Source of the DNA: Xiphophorus maculatus
Taxonomy: Eukaryota; Chordata; Actinopteri; Cyprinodontiformes; Poeciliidae
Assembly (NCBI RefSeq): GCF_002775205.1
Contig: NC_036447.1
Coordinates: 17,900,501-17,964,500, forward strand
Direction: 5' to 3'
DNA length: 64,000 nucleotides
Part shown: piece after piece, positions 1 through 12,300 of the stretch
Position numbering within the stretch: position 1 is the stretch's first letter
Layout: each line of letters starts with the position of its first letter
The notes under the pieces: model-generated
Told to the model about the DNA's origin: nothing
Database searches by the model: none
What the model saw: only the letters and a program-made list of their open reading frames with translations
Program-made: the position numbers and the translations under genes

Positions 1-1094
1 ATGCAATTGAGAAGTTTTATTTCAGACGCTTTTGATGTGACTCAGTGATGGAAACCCAAGTATTTATCGCCTAAATGAACAAACTGTCAGGGCAATAGTG
101 CACACAGTCTGTAATTAATGCAACATGTCAATGAAGAAAGAGTTGCATCAAGTCATTCTGCCATCCAACACTGGAAGTGCAGCTCAGTAAGTATAGAGTG
201 ACTTTCTGTGTTGATTGATGCCATATTCCCAATATGGTGCAAGGTTGTAGAGTGAAAAATGTTTTCAAAACATGTACCAAACTTGTGCCTTGATCTACAA
301 CATTTTATCTGGACCCACTCATGATTCCAGATCTCCTGTAATGTGCTCAGTCTGAAGCAGGACAGCACAGTGGAAATGATCCCGCTGACATCAGGTGTGT
401 AATGAGAACAGAAACTCTTCAAATTGAATGAATGTGTGAAAATCAGGCCAATATGAAAAAAGGGAAATCATTCCGGAAGTTGTCTGAGTCATGTTGGTTT
501 GTATTTTATTTCAGCTAAATTGATTCACAACAGGGCTGCGTGGATTCATTCCTCTCATTCAGTCGTCTCTGGTTGACTCATGCTGCTTGTTTTCAGTTGT
601 TGGGTTCTTTGAAATAATACTTCTCACATTGCTGATAGTTTTCAACGTTATTTTTTTTTCTTCCTGTCTTCGTTTTATGATCCTTTTTGAGTTTCTCAGT
701 GCATCGTCCTGTTTCCACCATGTGCAGCACTTCTTACAAAGGTTTTGATTTATTAGTGAATGTTTAAAGCAAAGTATCTGGAAAAGTTGTTTTGTGAAAT
801 GTTATGTTTCTAATTTGAAATTGCACTTTTTGATCCAAGTCATTCATCGGCCATCATACTCGTCTGCCATAACGTTTTGTGAAATTTCATCGAAATTCAT
901 TGTCCTGCTGTTTGAACAAATGAATACATTTAATGAATTAAAATTAAAACCCAGCAGGTGGTGCTGTTGAGGTTTACCAAACAACAGGTTTTGATCATAA
1001 ATGAAGTAACTTCACTCTGTTTTTTTCCCTGTTTTTTTGGATGACTGACTTTTTGTCTGTATTAAATCAACAATGTGACTTTTTCTGCTCTCAG
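1..1094 (+). other. timm10: 3' part of the last timm10 intron
   Basis: No exon is recognisable here. The family has an upstream coding exon for the first two dozen residues (a helix ahead of the first CX3C motif); nothing matching it is visible, so it should lie before position 1. The stretch is AT-rich and ends in a pyrimidine-rich tract and an AG acceptor at 1093-1094. Confidence 0.6.
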
Positions 1095-1290
1095 GATGAC
1101 AAACGCCTGCCACAGGAAGTGCGTCCCGCCACACTACAAGGAAGCAGAGCTGACGAAGGGCGAGTCGGTGTGCCTGGACCGCTGCGTGGCCAAATACCTG
1201 GACCTTCACGAGAGACTGGGACGTAAACTCACAGAGCTCTCCGTGCAGGATGAGGAGATGATGAGGAAAGCGGCGGTGGGGAGCGGATAG
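1095..1290 (+). CDS. timm10: Mitochondrial import inner membrane translocase subunit Tim10, last coding exon (partial gene)
   Basis: Tim10 is a small chaperone of the mitochondrial intermembrane space. With Tim9 it forms a hexamer that escorts hydrophobic carrier and beta-barrel precursors. The exon follows an AG acceptor at 1093-1094 and completes a split Arg codon (AG|G). It encodes about 65 residues starting [10 protein letters not shown] and ending KAAVGSG, with TAG at 1288-1290. Both CX3C motifs of the small-Tim family are present, CHRKC and CLDRC, separated by 16 residues; their cysteines form the two disulphides of the helical hairpin. The stretch [11 protein letters not shown] is the family's conserved second helix. 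Vertebrate Tim10 has about 90 residues, so roughly 25 N-terminal residues are encoded upstream of the window. The ATG at 1096 is internal Met, not the start. No lesions are seen. Confidence 0.95.
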
Positions 1291-1750
1291 AGACTTTGAA
1301 AAAAACAGGATCTGTGTAGAGAAATACAAGAGTTTGGGCTGGGATGTGTGGGATCTAACAGACTCATGTCTTAATAAGAGGGAGGGTAAATCAGAAATGT
1401 TAAGTTAAAGGTTTTGAGGGTCCATAAAGATGAGATTCCTCCTCTTTTGCATCAGAGGATGACGCAAACGGCAGCAGTGAAGAAGTAATGGAGGGAAGTG
1501 GTTCTCCACAAGCCTTTCTGGATTTTGATTCTTCTTCAGATTTGCCTGAAGATCTCACCTGCAGAGACCTGCAGGTATCCTGGGAAGAAGGACACATGCT
1601 TAGATTTTACGCTCAGATTTATGGCTAATTTCCAGCTGTCTCTGGTCCAGAACCATTCAAGCTACTGAGCTGTTACTGATTATGAAATGAACTCGGTCAG
1701 CTGTTCACATTTTTTTTCTGTGTTTCAAATAAATATGTAAACTCATAAGG
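1291..1750 (+). terminator. timm10: timm10 3' UTR with polyadenylation signal
   Basis: The first good AATAAA after the stop is at 1728-1733, which predicts cleavage near 1750 and a 3' UTR of about 460 nt. No conserved structure was noticed in the UTR. Confidence 0.6.
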
Positions 1751-1754
1751 TTGC

Positions 1755-2440
1755 ATAAGGTCGCAGACATAGCCGGTCCAAGATATAAGTAACTTTAGCT
1801 GCTGCCTAGAGCCTCCAGACCAGCAGGGGGCCCCAACAGGGCTTGTGTATATAAATCTCAAAATTTCAGATTTGGAAATATTATCATTAAGAATGAGCTT
1901 ACTTTTGTATTTGGTTCCCAAATTTCTGAATATTAAATTGAAAGAAATATTAAATGAAAGGTAAGATGTGATTTAAAGAACTAACAAATGATGGTTGTTT
2001 AACAGTCATGATTTAATGTCACTAACTTAATTATTTGTTTTGCTTACATTTGAGCTGGATGGTTTTTTTAAATTTACATTTACCTACAAATAATTTAATT
2101 TTTTTTGTAATTTCTTAAAAGCTCTCGGGCCCCTATGTCCTGACTTTAAACTGTATTAACCACACACCAGATATGACGAAAGAATAAATAAGTCTGTGAA
2201 CTAAACCTGCCTACAAAATGTTTTTACTGCTATTTCTTTAGTAGTTAATGGAAAATGATTAATTCTAGGCTCAAGGAACTCATTCTGTGATAGGATCAAT
2301 TTATCTTAGCAGGAAATCATCACACTATCAAACTGAGGCAGACTAAAAGAGATATGAGGATTTTGTTTGGTGGGTGTGATCTGCTCAGGGCCCCAAATAC
2401 TCTAATGTCGGCTCTGCCTGCAGGATCTGTATAGTTAAAG
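1755..2440. repeat. Possible decayed DNA-transposon relic between timm10 and unc93b1
   Basis: The ends look like degenerate inverted copies: a CATAGCCGGTCC-type sequence near 1769 and, inverted, CGACATTAGAGT near 2415. Both ends carry GGGGCCC-type blocks (1826-1834 and 2388-2395). The interior is AT-rich and non-coding. I read this as a decayed non-autonomous element but cannot name the family. A CTCF-like sequence (CCAGCAGGGGGCC) lies at about 1820-1832. Confidence 0.3.
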
Positions 2441-3042
2441 CTATACTGAGTGTACAACTAATTTAGAAAACAGTGGCTGTGTTGTTAACCAAGACACTAT
2501 GCAACATGTACTCGCCATTTTATTTTTATGTCCAGCTTTTGCTGTATGGTTCTTCCAGATAAAATGGACTTTGCTCTTTGTTGTGCTTGTGTTGACTTTG
2601 TTTGGCCCAAATTGGACCACAGTGATTTGCCAGTTAAAATTTGTTAATGTGCAAACCACACTGATGGTCTGTTGTTAATCACGCTCAATAAAAACAGTGT
2701 ACTGTGTTTATCTTCTGAGCAACTGAATCTGTCCCATGCTTGATGCGTCTCAATCAGTGAAGATTAAAAACGTCATTTGTCAGTATTTCAATAAGAAAAG
2801 TGGTTGAAAATATTTTTTCATCACAAGAATAGGGCTATATTCCAAGTTTTTATTTGTGTTTGATTATTATATCTTGCAGCAAATAAAAACTTAATTCGCT
2901 TTCCTCTCGTAGTTAAGATGTCACATAGGAGCAATGGAAATGAAATTTTAATTGAGGGAAGTTATGTTTTGGCATCACAATACAAGAATGGTAAAAGAAT
3001 GAAAAACTAGCTCATTGCAAATTGTCAGTCATTTTCAGTCGA

Positions 3043-3096
3043 TTTGTGTTTACTATGAAAATAACATTTTCATTTTATTTTCATAGTAAACACAAA
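3043..3096. repeat. Perfect 22-bp inverted repeat with 10-nt loop
   Basis: Arms at 3043-3064 and 3075-3096 are exact reverse complements (TTTGTGTTTACTATGAAAAT and onward), separated by CATTTTCATT. The surroundings, 2440-3300, hold no gene that I can see. Confidence 0.85.
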
Positions 3097-3307
3097 CACC
3101 ACGACTTTTTGTCTTGTGTACACTCATTCATTAAAGTGGGCTAAATACAGCAAATGAACGAGAGACTGTATCAACTTCTTCTTCCTGACTATAAATTAAG
3201 CAAATTTTCTACACAAAAAAAATAAAAACTACTGATTCCAAAAATCTAGAAGATTTTATATTTTTGTATCTACAGGGATTTATAGATTTTTTCTCTTTCT
3301 CTCTATA

Positions 3308-3477
<170 letters not shown>

Positions 3478-3589
3478 GTCTTTAACCTTCACAAACCAAA
3501 AACTTATTTTAATAATATGAAAAAGCAGTCTGACTTAAATTTTTAAAAATGTACATTATTTTTGTAGCCCACTCGTCCTCTCAGTTTGG

Positions 3590-4290
3590 ACCCACATTCC
3601 TGACCCATCAGTTCTAATTTATGCAGAAGGTTGTTTATTTACAGCTGTCCAGTGGGCAGTCATTGACGTCCTCCCCAATGAGGGCAAGCTGCCGAAGGTC
3701 ACTGCTCAGGAAGCAGACAGTTCACACAGGGCGGTATTATTTGAAAAACTTAGTGGAAGAAAAACATAGAAAAGGCATAAAAAGGTGCATAAGAAACAGC
3801 ATTGAATGGATTGTGACTCAAAACCTGTTCAAGAGATCGAGATTGACGAGGTGTGGGCCGCAGCTGGATTCAGTCCAGTTCTTTTCAGAGGAAAGCCATT
3901 TTTGCAATTCATTTTTGAAATCAAGGCCCCAGAGTCTGGAAGAAGAGCGAATAGGCACAGAATCCAAGTTGCTTGATGTCCAGGGAAGTCTTTTTTAGCC
4001 TGTGATAACTTGTGTCACCTGCTGGTCCACATTGTTTCTTTTTTATCAAGACCGAAGACAGCATTTTTTTCAGTGAAGGGACTTTGACAAGTTTTGTGGA
4101 GATGCTGATTTCATTTTCCATCAGGACTTGCAGCCTGCGAAAAGTACAAACAACTGCAGGACCTTAGCCTCAGCTGAAAGTCAAATAAAGCAAACTGGGC
4201 TTCCTTAACACCTGATTAGCACTACCGGTCAGGCATCTCCAGCCCTGCACTGATGCAAAAGGAGCCTCAACCAAATATTAAAAAGCATTT
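3590..4290 (+). mobile_element. Decayed Tc1-like transposon (transposase relic)
   Basis: The plus strand follows a common fish Tc1 transposase. A helix-turn-helix-like stretch runs near 3690-3850, a catalytic-core stretch encodes GDADFIFHQDL near 4097-4130 (family form GDADFIFQQDL), and the C-terminal end (GCAAAAGGAGCC) is near 4255. A 125-codon open stretch at 3621-3998 is an accidental remnant. Internal deletions and stops make it inactive. The match is to remembered family sequence, not an alignment. Confidence 0.8.
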
Positions 4291-4374
4291 CACGTAGATT
4301 TTTTAATGATCTTTTAGGCATTACGACACAAACAAACATAATCAGATTTTACTCTGTGTAATCAATCTACGTGA
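4290..4374. repeat. 11-bp inverted repeat at the edge of the Tc1-like relic
   Basis: TCACGTAGATT (4290-4300) and AATCTACGTGA (4364-4374) are exact inverted copies with a 63-nt AT-rich spacer. They may be the ends of a tiny MITE or a remnant of terminal repeats. Confidence 0.5.
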
Positions 4375-4594
4375 TACACAAGTTCTTTTCAGATTGGAAA
4401 TGATTTTTTTTTGATCATCTTCTAATTTTTTGACATGTACCAGTTGTCTGTCCCAACATGCGTCGCTCTGTAAATGGGAAGGATTCAGCTTCTGGGAGGT
4501 AAACAAAAGTTCTTCGGTGTGTTGCAGTGAGAGTAGGCAGGGCTTCCTCAGTATGAGTGTGTCTGTACCTTTAAGGCAAACTGCGACTTAACAG

Positions 4595-4675
4595 CGGTGA
4601 GGAAGTGAGAGAGCAAACTTTCGCTTCCCCCGTGAAACTTTTTATTTATACCTGCGAGCCAACTGTGCTTCGGAA
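4595..4675 (+). promoter_or_regulatory. unc93b1: Probable unc93b1 promoter with ETS/IRF-type elements
   Basis: A TATA-like TTTATTTATA lies at 4641-4650, placing a start near 4675. Just upstream, the minus strand reads GGAAGCGAAA (4619-4628), an exact match to the ETS-IRF composite consensus GGAANNGAAA bound by PU.1 with IRF4/8. The plus strand has a one-mismatch version, GGAAGTGAGA, at 4601-4610, and TGAAAC at 4633-4638. The first exon with a strong GTGAGT donor follows. Assignment to unc93b1 is by position and splicing logic. Confidence 0.5.
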
Positions 4676-4793
4676 ACGGGAACCAACAAACAACTGAGAC
4701 TAGAAGTATCAGAGAGGGGGGAGGTGTCCGCATGTCTCTGTCTGACAGGTGGATACTTTGTTCATTCTGCAAGAGAGTCCTGAGACCGACGTG
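4675..4793 (+). other. unc93b1: unc93b1 5' UTR exon with 20-codon uORF
   Basis: The inferred non-coding first exon ends at a GTGAGT donor (4794-4799). An ATG at 4732 opens a uORF that begins MSLSDRW and continues to the exon end without a stop. When joined to the next exon at 6385, its last two bases TG are followed by A, making a TGA that overlaps the unc93b1 ATG by one base (TGATG). The spliced start context has G at -3 and +4. Exon start is approximate. Confidence 0.45.
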
Positions 4794-6384
4794 GTGAGTG
4801 AATTTTCTCTGTTTTGTAAGATAATAAAACAAGGACGCTGTAATATGAAGGTTAGTTGGAAACACGTCTCAGACTGTGGGGTGGAGCAGGTTTGGAATGG
4901 GTCGTTTGTGCACCACAAAACCAGCTGCCCTGGTACTGGCCCATCCACGCCTAATGACTGCATTATTAATAGTCAACAAACGTGCGCAGTTTATAAAAAA
5001 ATATTTTAGAACTTAACTTTGTTTCCAAGAGAAATTGTTCTGGCTTGTACTCTTGTACAGCTGAAGAATTAAAAAAAGAGCTTTTTTTTTTTGACAATTA
5101 TTTGAAACTATACGCGTTTATTTAGGATGGGAGAGTTCTTGTTATATAGTTTTAAATAGTTTTAAAGACTTAAGGCCTCCGTGACCTGTGGAAAAATTTG
5201 GTCATCACTTCCTCATAAACTTTAAAGTCAGCTCCTAACGCGCAAAGCTGATAGCTTGTGCACTGATCCAGTTTTCAAGAATTGTATGGCTTATTTTACT
5301 TGAAATTTCCGTATGGATGTAATAAACACAAAACATTTTGATGATCAAACCGATGGCTATATATCAGATTTTTATCAAAAAGGTCACGTTTTATTTATTG
5401 TTAAATTGGCAAATATTAATTTCATCATAGATTATTGACGCATCATGGTGTTGATTTCTGATCTCAAGTTTTCTCCTGAATATGTGGTAAAATTGTAAAC
5501 AGCATGTCAAAAATATTCACACTCCTTGAATTTCTTCACATTTATATGTATATATATATAAATAAATTAATATACACCATTGTGTTTCACTGTGTTGATT
5601 GTGTGTCAGTTAATAAATAACTTTGTTTTGACCATTTGCATGAGAAGCAACTAAATTAACAGAAAATAAAAAAGCCCGTCGGATTGCATTTAGAAACCTG
5701 AAACCACAGAGTTTTTTCACTTATTAAAAAATCAACTCAAAGAAAGAAGAAATTCCCATTGCTATTAATATACTTCGGGAAAGCGGTTATGTTTGAAAAA
5801 TGCTAGGCTAAAATAAGTTGAAAAAAATATAAGGACAAATAAGAAAAAAAACTCAATTATAATAAAATTGAAACATCTGACAGGATGAAGGATGATCATT
5901 GAATGGTACATTGTCAAAAATTCAGTTGCTTTCAAATAATAATTGTTTTTGCTATATTTACTTTTTAAAATGTATAAATAATCTTTGATACTGTGTGTTT
6001 ATTAGACAATTTTTTTTATTTCCATCCCTTTGTTTTTCTTAATTTCAACTTTGGAAGTAATCTAAACTCCAGGTATTAAGAAGTAATCTAAACTCCAGGT
6101 ATTATTAGTTATATTGATAACTTGTGAAGTAAGAGGACTGTTTTAATTAATAACAGATTAATTATTTTGTTAATTAATTATTAACAAAATATTGGTGTGG
6201 TACAGAATGAAAGAAAAAACAGCTATTAAAACCTACAAACGTTAGCAGACTACATAATGCATAAATGTGCCTCAAATTATTAAAAAAATATTTATTGTTA
6301 TTTCAACAAACCGTTAAATACAATTTCAATGAGTTTCAGAGTAAAAGTTTTTAATCTTGTGCACTGCCCTCTTTTGGTCACCAG
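4794..6384 (+). other. unc93b1: unc93b1 intron 1
   Basis: AT-rich intron without recognisable coding sequence. It holds an exact tandem duplication (6055-6104) and an 11-bp inverted repeat (6164-6174 and 6180-6190, 5-nt spacer). Confidence 0.5.
6055..6104. repeat. 26-bp tandem duplication
   Basis: The unit AAGTAATCTAAACTCCAGGT and onward at 6055-6080 is repeated at 6081-6104 with 24 identical bases. Zero divergence suggests a recent slippage event. Confidence 0.9.
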
Positions 6385-9300
6385 ATGGAGGCAACTGAGG
6401 AAGAACAGCTTGTGGAGGATGGTGATCAGGTTGTAGCGCCTCCCAATGGTGGCGTGAACGAACTGCTGGATGTGGGGCAAGAGGGAGATGTGAGCTCTGA
6501 TCAGGATCAGTAAAAGATGCTTCTTTCTTGACGTAAACGGCTGCTGACGTAACTTCCTTTTTCTGCTCAGATGGAGGAGTTTCTGGGCCCACAGGCACAG
6601 TACAATGAGGAGGAGGAAGAAAGGAAGTACTACAGAAGAAAGAGGCTGGGAGTCATCAAGAATGTTGTTGCCAGCAGCTTTGGAGCCATGATTGTGTACA
6701 GTGTTTATATGGGTGAGCTTCTAATCATCTATCCATCCATCCAAATGACTGAAATTTCTGGAAATTTGAGTCTGGAGGCGTTTGGAATTTTGGAAAGATG
6801 TGTTGGAATCTCGACAGAGAAAAGAGCTAAAAACCCTGACATATAGCAGAGATTAAGATGCGTTTATATCATCCTGTGTTTGTTTTCTCTAGGCCTTTTA
6901 CAGATGCAGCTGACTCTTCATTACGACATGACCTACCGTGAGGTGAAATACAGCAACCTTGGTCTTGTGGACATCGACCGGAAGATGCTGATGGGCATCA
7001 ACGTGACCCCGATTATCGGCCTCCTTTACACCCCCGTACTCATCAGGTAGAGTCACACAGACATAAAGTAAACATGAATCCCTTTATCTTTATCTGATGG
7101 TTCTTTTTCACACGTTTTATCTCCTTCTCAGGTTTCTTGGCACTAAGTGGATGATGTTTCTGGCCTCAGGAATCTATGCACTATTTGTCTCAACCAATTA
7201 CTGGGAGCGGTACTACACATTAGTTCCTTCAGCTGTAGTCATTGGTGTGGCCATTGTGCCTTTTTGGGCTTCGCTAGGAAGTTATATAACAAGGTGAGAC
7301 GCAAAGCACTAAAGAAGACAAATTTTTGCTGATCCCTTTTGCGTCAGGTTGAATATAAGCACAGTGTTTCTGCTAAGTGAATAATCTTAGTCATGCGTGG
7401 TGTTGTGGTTATTTTCAATTAATTTGAGATACGAGTATCCATAAAATAACACCTTCTTCTAAAGAAACTATGGAAGCAAATGAATTACAAACAAGCCAAC
7501 AAAAATATGACATCATCATACCTCCTGCCCCATGCTCTGGAAGTCACCTGGTCAGATAGCAACCGTTATTCACTATTTTGTGTATTCTACAAAAGCATAG
7601 CCGTCAGCAAAGAGACATACTTTTACTTTAACTAGAGACCTTTGTCAGTGGCAGGACCTACAAAAATCAAGCTGCTGAGCATGTTGATGTTATATATAAA
7701 GGCGTGAAAAAAACATGGACAGGAAGCCTCCAGAACTTACCTTGTAAAATCCCAAACTGGTTTTGAAAATCTTCAGTGGTCCGGCTCCTCGTTGGTGTTT
7801 TGTTTCCTCTTAGAGCTACTGATTCAGTAACCTATGGAGCATCCGGTGGGAGTTGTGAGGCCCTTTCTGTAAAAATTATCGGGAAGAAAGGTCCTTTTCT
7901 GTGCAAGGTGTCAGTACGAGGAGCTGCTTCACTGCAGATCTAAAAATGAACACAGCTTCTCATCATTTTAGTTTAAAAGTGAAGCCGTGCGTAAGGACTG
8001 ACAAGTTATGCCCTTATAGCTGACTGCCACTATTTTGGAATCAATTTGATGACGAGTTTATGGTTTTAAATTGTGGAGTCTGTGTTGTCTTTTGTGTTTG
8101 CATATTAAATTATATCGTTTTACTATTTGTGATGCGATCATAAGCCAACTAGGAACTGACATTGCATACTATCTTAGACAAGCAGAGTTGTCCCCAGAAA
8201 AGGCATAATATATCTATGTTTTTGTTTTTAAATAAATGTGAGCTTTTTTTTTTGTCTTAAAGCTCATTGTGCCACACACTCCCCTCCCCTCCTGCAGGAT
8301 GGCCCAGCAGTACTATGAATACGCCAACTACAAGGAGGAGCATGTTCAGGAGCAGAGGAAGCTTCCAAAGGGGGCCTGCTACAGCTACATCATCACCTTC
8401 CAGTCCATTTTCTATGTCATCTTCAATGTGAGTCTGCACCTTTGCCCCTGCTCTGCAACCGTTTTCCACTTGTGCGTCATATTGTGAAAAACCAAGACTG
8501 AACATGAGGAGAAAATCAACGTAAATGTTTTTGTTGTATTTTCTTCCATGTTAGCTGAGCTTCGTCTTCGCCGAGTTCCCCATGCGTATCGTCCTCCACG
8601 ATCACCTGCATGAGAACTACCACGTTCTCTGCAACGTGAAAACATGTGGTAAACACATCTCGTTTTGACTGGGGACAGATGAGTAAAGCACTTTACTGAA
8701 GAAACTCTGATTATTTGCGTTTGATTATGTTTTAGCGGAGAGAAAAACAAAACTCCAGCCAAAAGGTGTAACACATGGACAGAAAAAATAGCTTAAGCCT
8801 CTTTATCAAGTCACAACATTTATTTCATCACCTATAGGTTTAGTGTTAAACATGCTACATCATCCTCCACAATTATTAGCACTCCTGGGTTAGATGTGTA
8901 AAAAAAATAATTCATATTCATAATTTCATCTCACCCTGAAAATGATAAAAACAGACTTTCTTCTGCTCACTTGAGCTGTAGGTATCATGCAACCTAGTGG
9001 TCCATTTTTGTCTTGGGTGCTACTCAGAAAAGGGAAAGACAATATAACATGTCAACTGTTGAGGTTCATAAATTAGAAAATGGCTGCATGTATCCAGCTA
9101 CTCCTTCAAAGTTGCACATATTTACAACTGGAACAAAAAAAAAACAGGGGAAAAAATGGCATTAAGATTAATTTAGCTTCTAAATATTGATGTGATAAGT
9201 AAGTAGCAGACAACAATTTGTCAAGTTGCTATCAGTGCATGGGCATTACGTAGGGGTCAGAGTTGAAAGTGTTTATTTCATACATCGAAGTGCAATGTGC

Positions 9301-12300
9301 CAAAAATACTGCAGCTTTACCTTTTGGTAAAGATACAAATATTTTCTGCTGTGCACTCCTTTCCTTTTTAGTCATGTAATCTTGTCAGATTGAACTTTTG
9401 TGTAACAAGCATACCAAAGAATGGACTCCTTCAGACCAAAGTGAACCTCTTCATGAGGAACTGAAACCCTGCTGGTATTTGCAGCCAGATTGGTTTTTAA
9501 GACTGGTCTGCTCCTCCCAGGAAGTTGAACATCTGTAAACCCACATCAACTCTTCCTGCAGTTGTTCTTGCATGGAGTTTCCCTTTAAATTGTTATTAAT
9601 TCAAACCATAAAGCCTTCACTGGTTTGTATTGCCTTGGGGTTCAGGGACTCATCTACAGCCGGTTTAATTAATTTTCTTAAAGTGGAAGTGCAGATGGTT
9701 TCAAATGGAAGTATAGGTCCTCATTTTTCCTCCAGTTCATCCAGCTTTTTAACATACAAAGCCTTAAACATGAACTCTCTTTGAAAAGCCACCTCTGACA
9801 GTTTCCCTTTTTTGTCACACACACTGAAACTAACTTCATTTATATCTCTGAGAAACTGAAAGCATAAATTTCCAAACACCTTTGGTTTAAATCTTCATAT
9901 TTGCAGCTGTTTTCTACAGATCAAACTTGCCTTTTTATCCGACGTTCAGGTGCTGCAATCAAAGGCATCATCCCGGGCTTCAACAGCACTGTTCTGAAAA
10001 ACCTGCCCCGCTCCATGCTGCTCATCGAAGTGGAGAGCATCCTGATGGGTTTCGCCTTCCTCGCCATGATTACTGTAAGAGATGCACAAGAGGACAATTT
10101 TATGTTATTCTCTAGATCAATCTTATGATCTTTTTGCTGTGGTTCTTTTTAACTATAAAAATTTGTTTCAAGATTTTGATAGTCGTACTAGAGTCATTAT
10201 TTGAAGAACAATCGTAGCTATTTAATAAGTTGTTTTAGTTTTTTACTCTCCACTCCTTGCATGCTACTTGAATCTGCATCTTATAAGCTGCAAAGACCAA
10301 ATACAGTTCCTACATTCAGTTCCTGTAGAGATCCCATTAGACAGCATGGTTGTTATACATTGTGTGTAGCAGCAGCACCACTTCCTGTTTTACTCGCCGT
10401 TTTCAATAACAGGTCATTTGAAAGCTGCTGGTTTTGTGTGTGATTACTTCTTGTTCAGGCGTCAAACATTTGACCTCAAGCTTTCTCATTGAAGAGGAAT
10501 AATGAGACATAATCAGAAAAAATTAATTATTCACTGTGAAACAGAAATAGTGTCTTAAGTATTTATTCTTTGAGAACCTTCTCACATTTTGTCATGTTGC
10601 AACCACTAACTTCAACAGCAACTCCGAAAAACGTTTTAGGGTCTTTAGTGGCTATAGCTGTCATGACTGGTTTCCCAAAGAGTCCAAACTCCTCGTGATG
10701 CAGAGAATATTCACGTTACTCAGCCTTATCTTCACTCAGCATGATCTATAATTAGTGTGTTTTCTTCCCACAGTTTCTGCTGCTGTGTGGCCCCGCCTAC
10801 CGGCCGACAGAGGAGATTGACCTTCGCAGCATCGGCTGGGGGAACATCTTCCAGCTGCCCTTCAAACACCTGCGGGATTACCGCCTGCGGCTGCTCTGCC
10901 CCTTCTTCATCTACAGCGGACTGGAAATGCTGTTTATCATCAGCGGGTTCTCACTGGTACGGAACTAATGCCCTGATTTTCTACAGTGACCTGCTAGTTA
11001 CACCCAGGCTTGGTCGTAAAAAATGGTATAATTATCTCCCCCCCCCCACAGTCTTATGGCGTCTGCATTCTGGGCATAAAAACCCTCTGGCTCCTCATCC
11101 TGGTCTACGGCCTCTCCTGCTCCGTGTTCTCCCTCCTCTCTCTCAGCCTCCTGCGCCTCCCACGATGGGTGTGTCTAATGGGGGGCGCTGCGGTGCATGG
11201 AGTCCTGCTGGTGGTTCTCCTCGCTCTGACTGTTAAGCCCAACTCACCGGAGTATCTGGGTCCCCTGCTGGTGATCATGGTGCTGTGGGGACTCGGCAGC
11301 GCCCTGAACAAGACAGGGGTCAGCAGTGAGTATCTGTGGTCATCCAGCTAACATCATAAGTAGGGCTGAAATGATTAATTGATGACTGAAATTCATTCTG
11401 TCTGTCTGTCTATTTATAGCTTCACCCTACATTTATTTTCTTACTAATATTGTATAAAAAAAGAGTTAAGTGGTTAAATTAAACATCTGTAGAATGTTCT
11501 TGTCTTTTTATCCAATTAATTGGTTAATCATAAGAGTAATTGATAGCTCAATCAAATAAAATAATTGTCAGTTGCGGCCCTAGTCACAGCACAGCAACTC
11601 TTTCACCGCAGATCATTTGGCTTCACGTTTTTAATGATAATAGGAATATTAAATAGGTTAACATAAAAAAATACTAATACATTCTTAACATTTTTAATTG
11701 ATCATAATATGGATGCTTTTTAAAAAGGATTTTGAATTCTTGTGTTGTTCTTAAAATGGTTTTTCTCGTACAATCGTCTCTGTGTGCCCCAGCCGTTGTC
11801 GGCCTTCTGTACGCTGAGGAGAAAGAGCGCCTGGATTTCGTCTACACCATCTACCACTGGTGGCAGGCCATCGCCATCTTTGTCGTCTACCTCTGGTCCC
11901 AGATGCCCATGAGGGTACGTTTTAGTTAATAGTTTTTTCCTGGATGTAATCTTATATGCTAATATATGTTATTTTTAAAAAATCTTTTTGCCACTTAGGC
12001 TAAACTGTCCATCCTTCTGGCTACTTTGTTACTGGCGTGCTACTGTTATTGGGTGATGGAGCGCCGTGTGGCACAGAAAGTGAAGCCCAGAATGCCTCGC
12101 ATCCCTCGGCCAAGACACAAGGTGACCCATCTCTCTGTGCATCTACAGCTACTTAAAGGGACAGCACAGATTTTCTAAAGTAAAAGTTAGAAGCAGTTGA
12201 AATCTTATCTGCAGTAGTGATAACAGAGATTAGTTAGTCCTGGAGACTGAAGCTAATGTTTGTTTTCAGTTTCCTCATGTTTGCCTCAGGGTGTTAAACA

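Noticed and set aside
3043-3096. microRNA precursor
   Set aside because: Perfect AT-rich arms with a 10-nt loop and no bulges are atypical of a metazoan miRNA hairpin; no known seed was recognised.
3621-3998. 125-codon open frame
   Set aside because: It lies in the decayed Tc1-like transposase and mixes frames relative to the family protein.
10757-11236. 159-codon open frame
   Set aside because: It is an alternate frame across unc93b1 coding exons and an intron.
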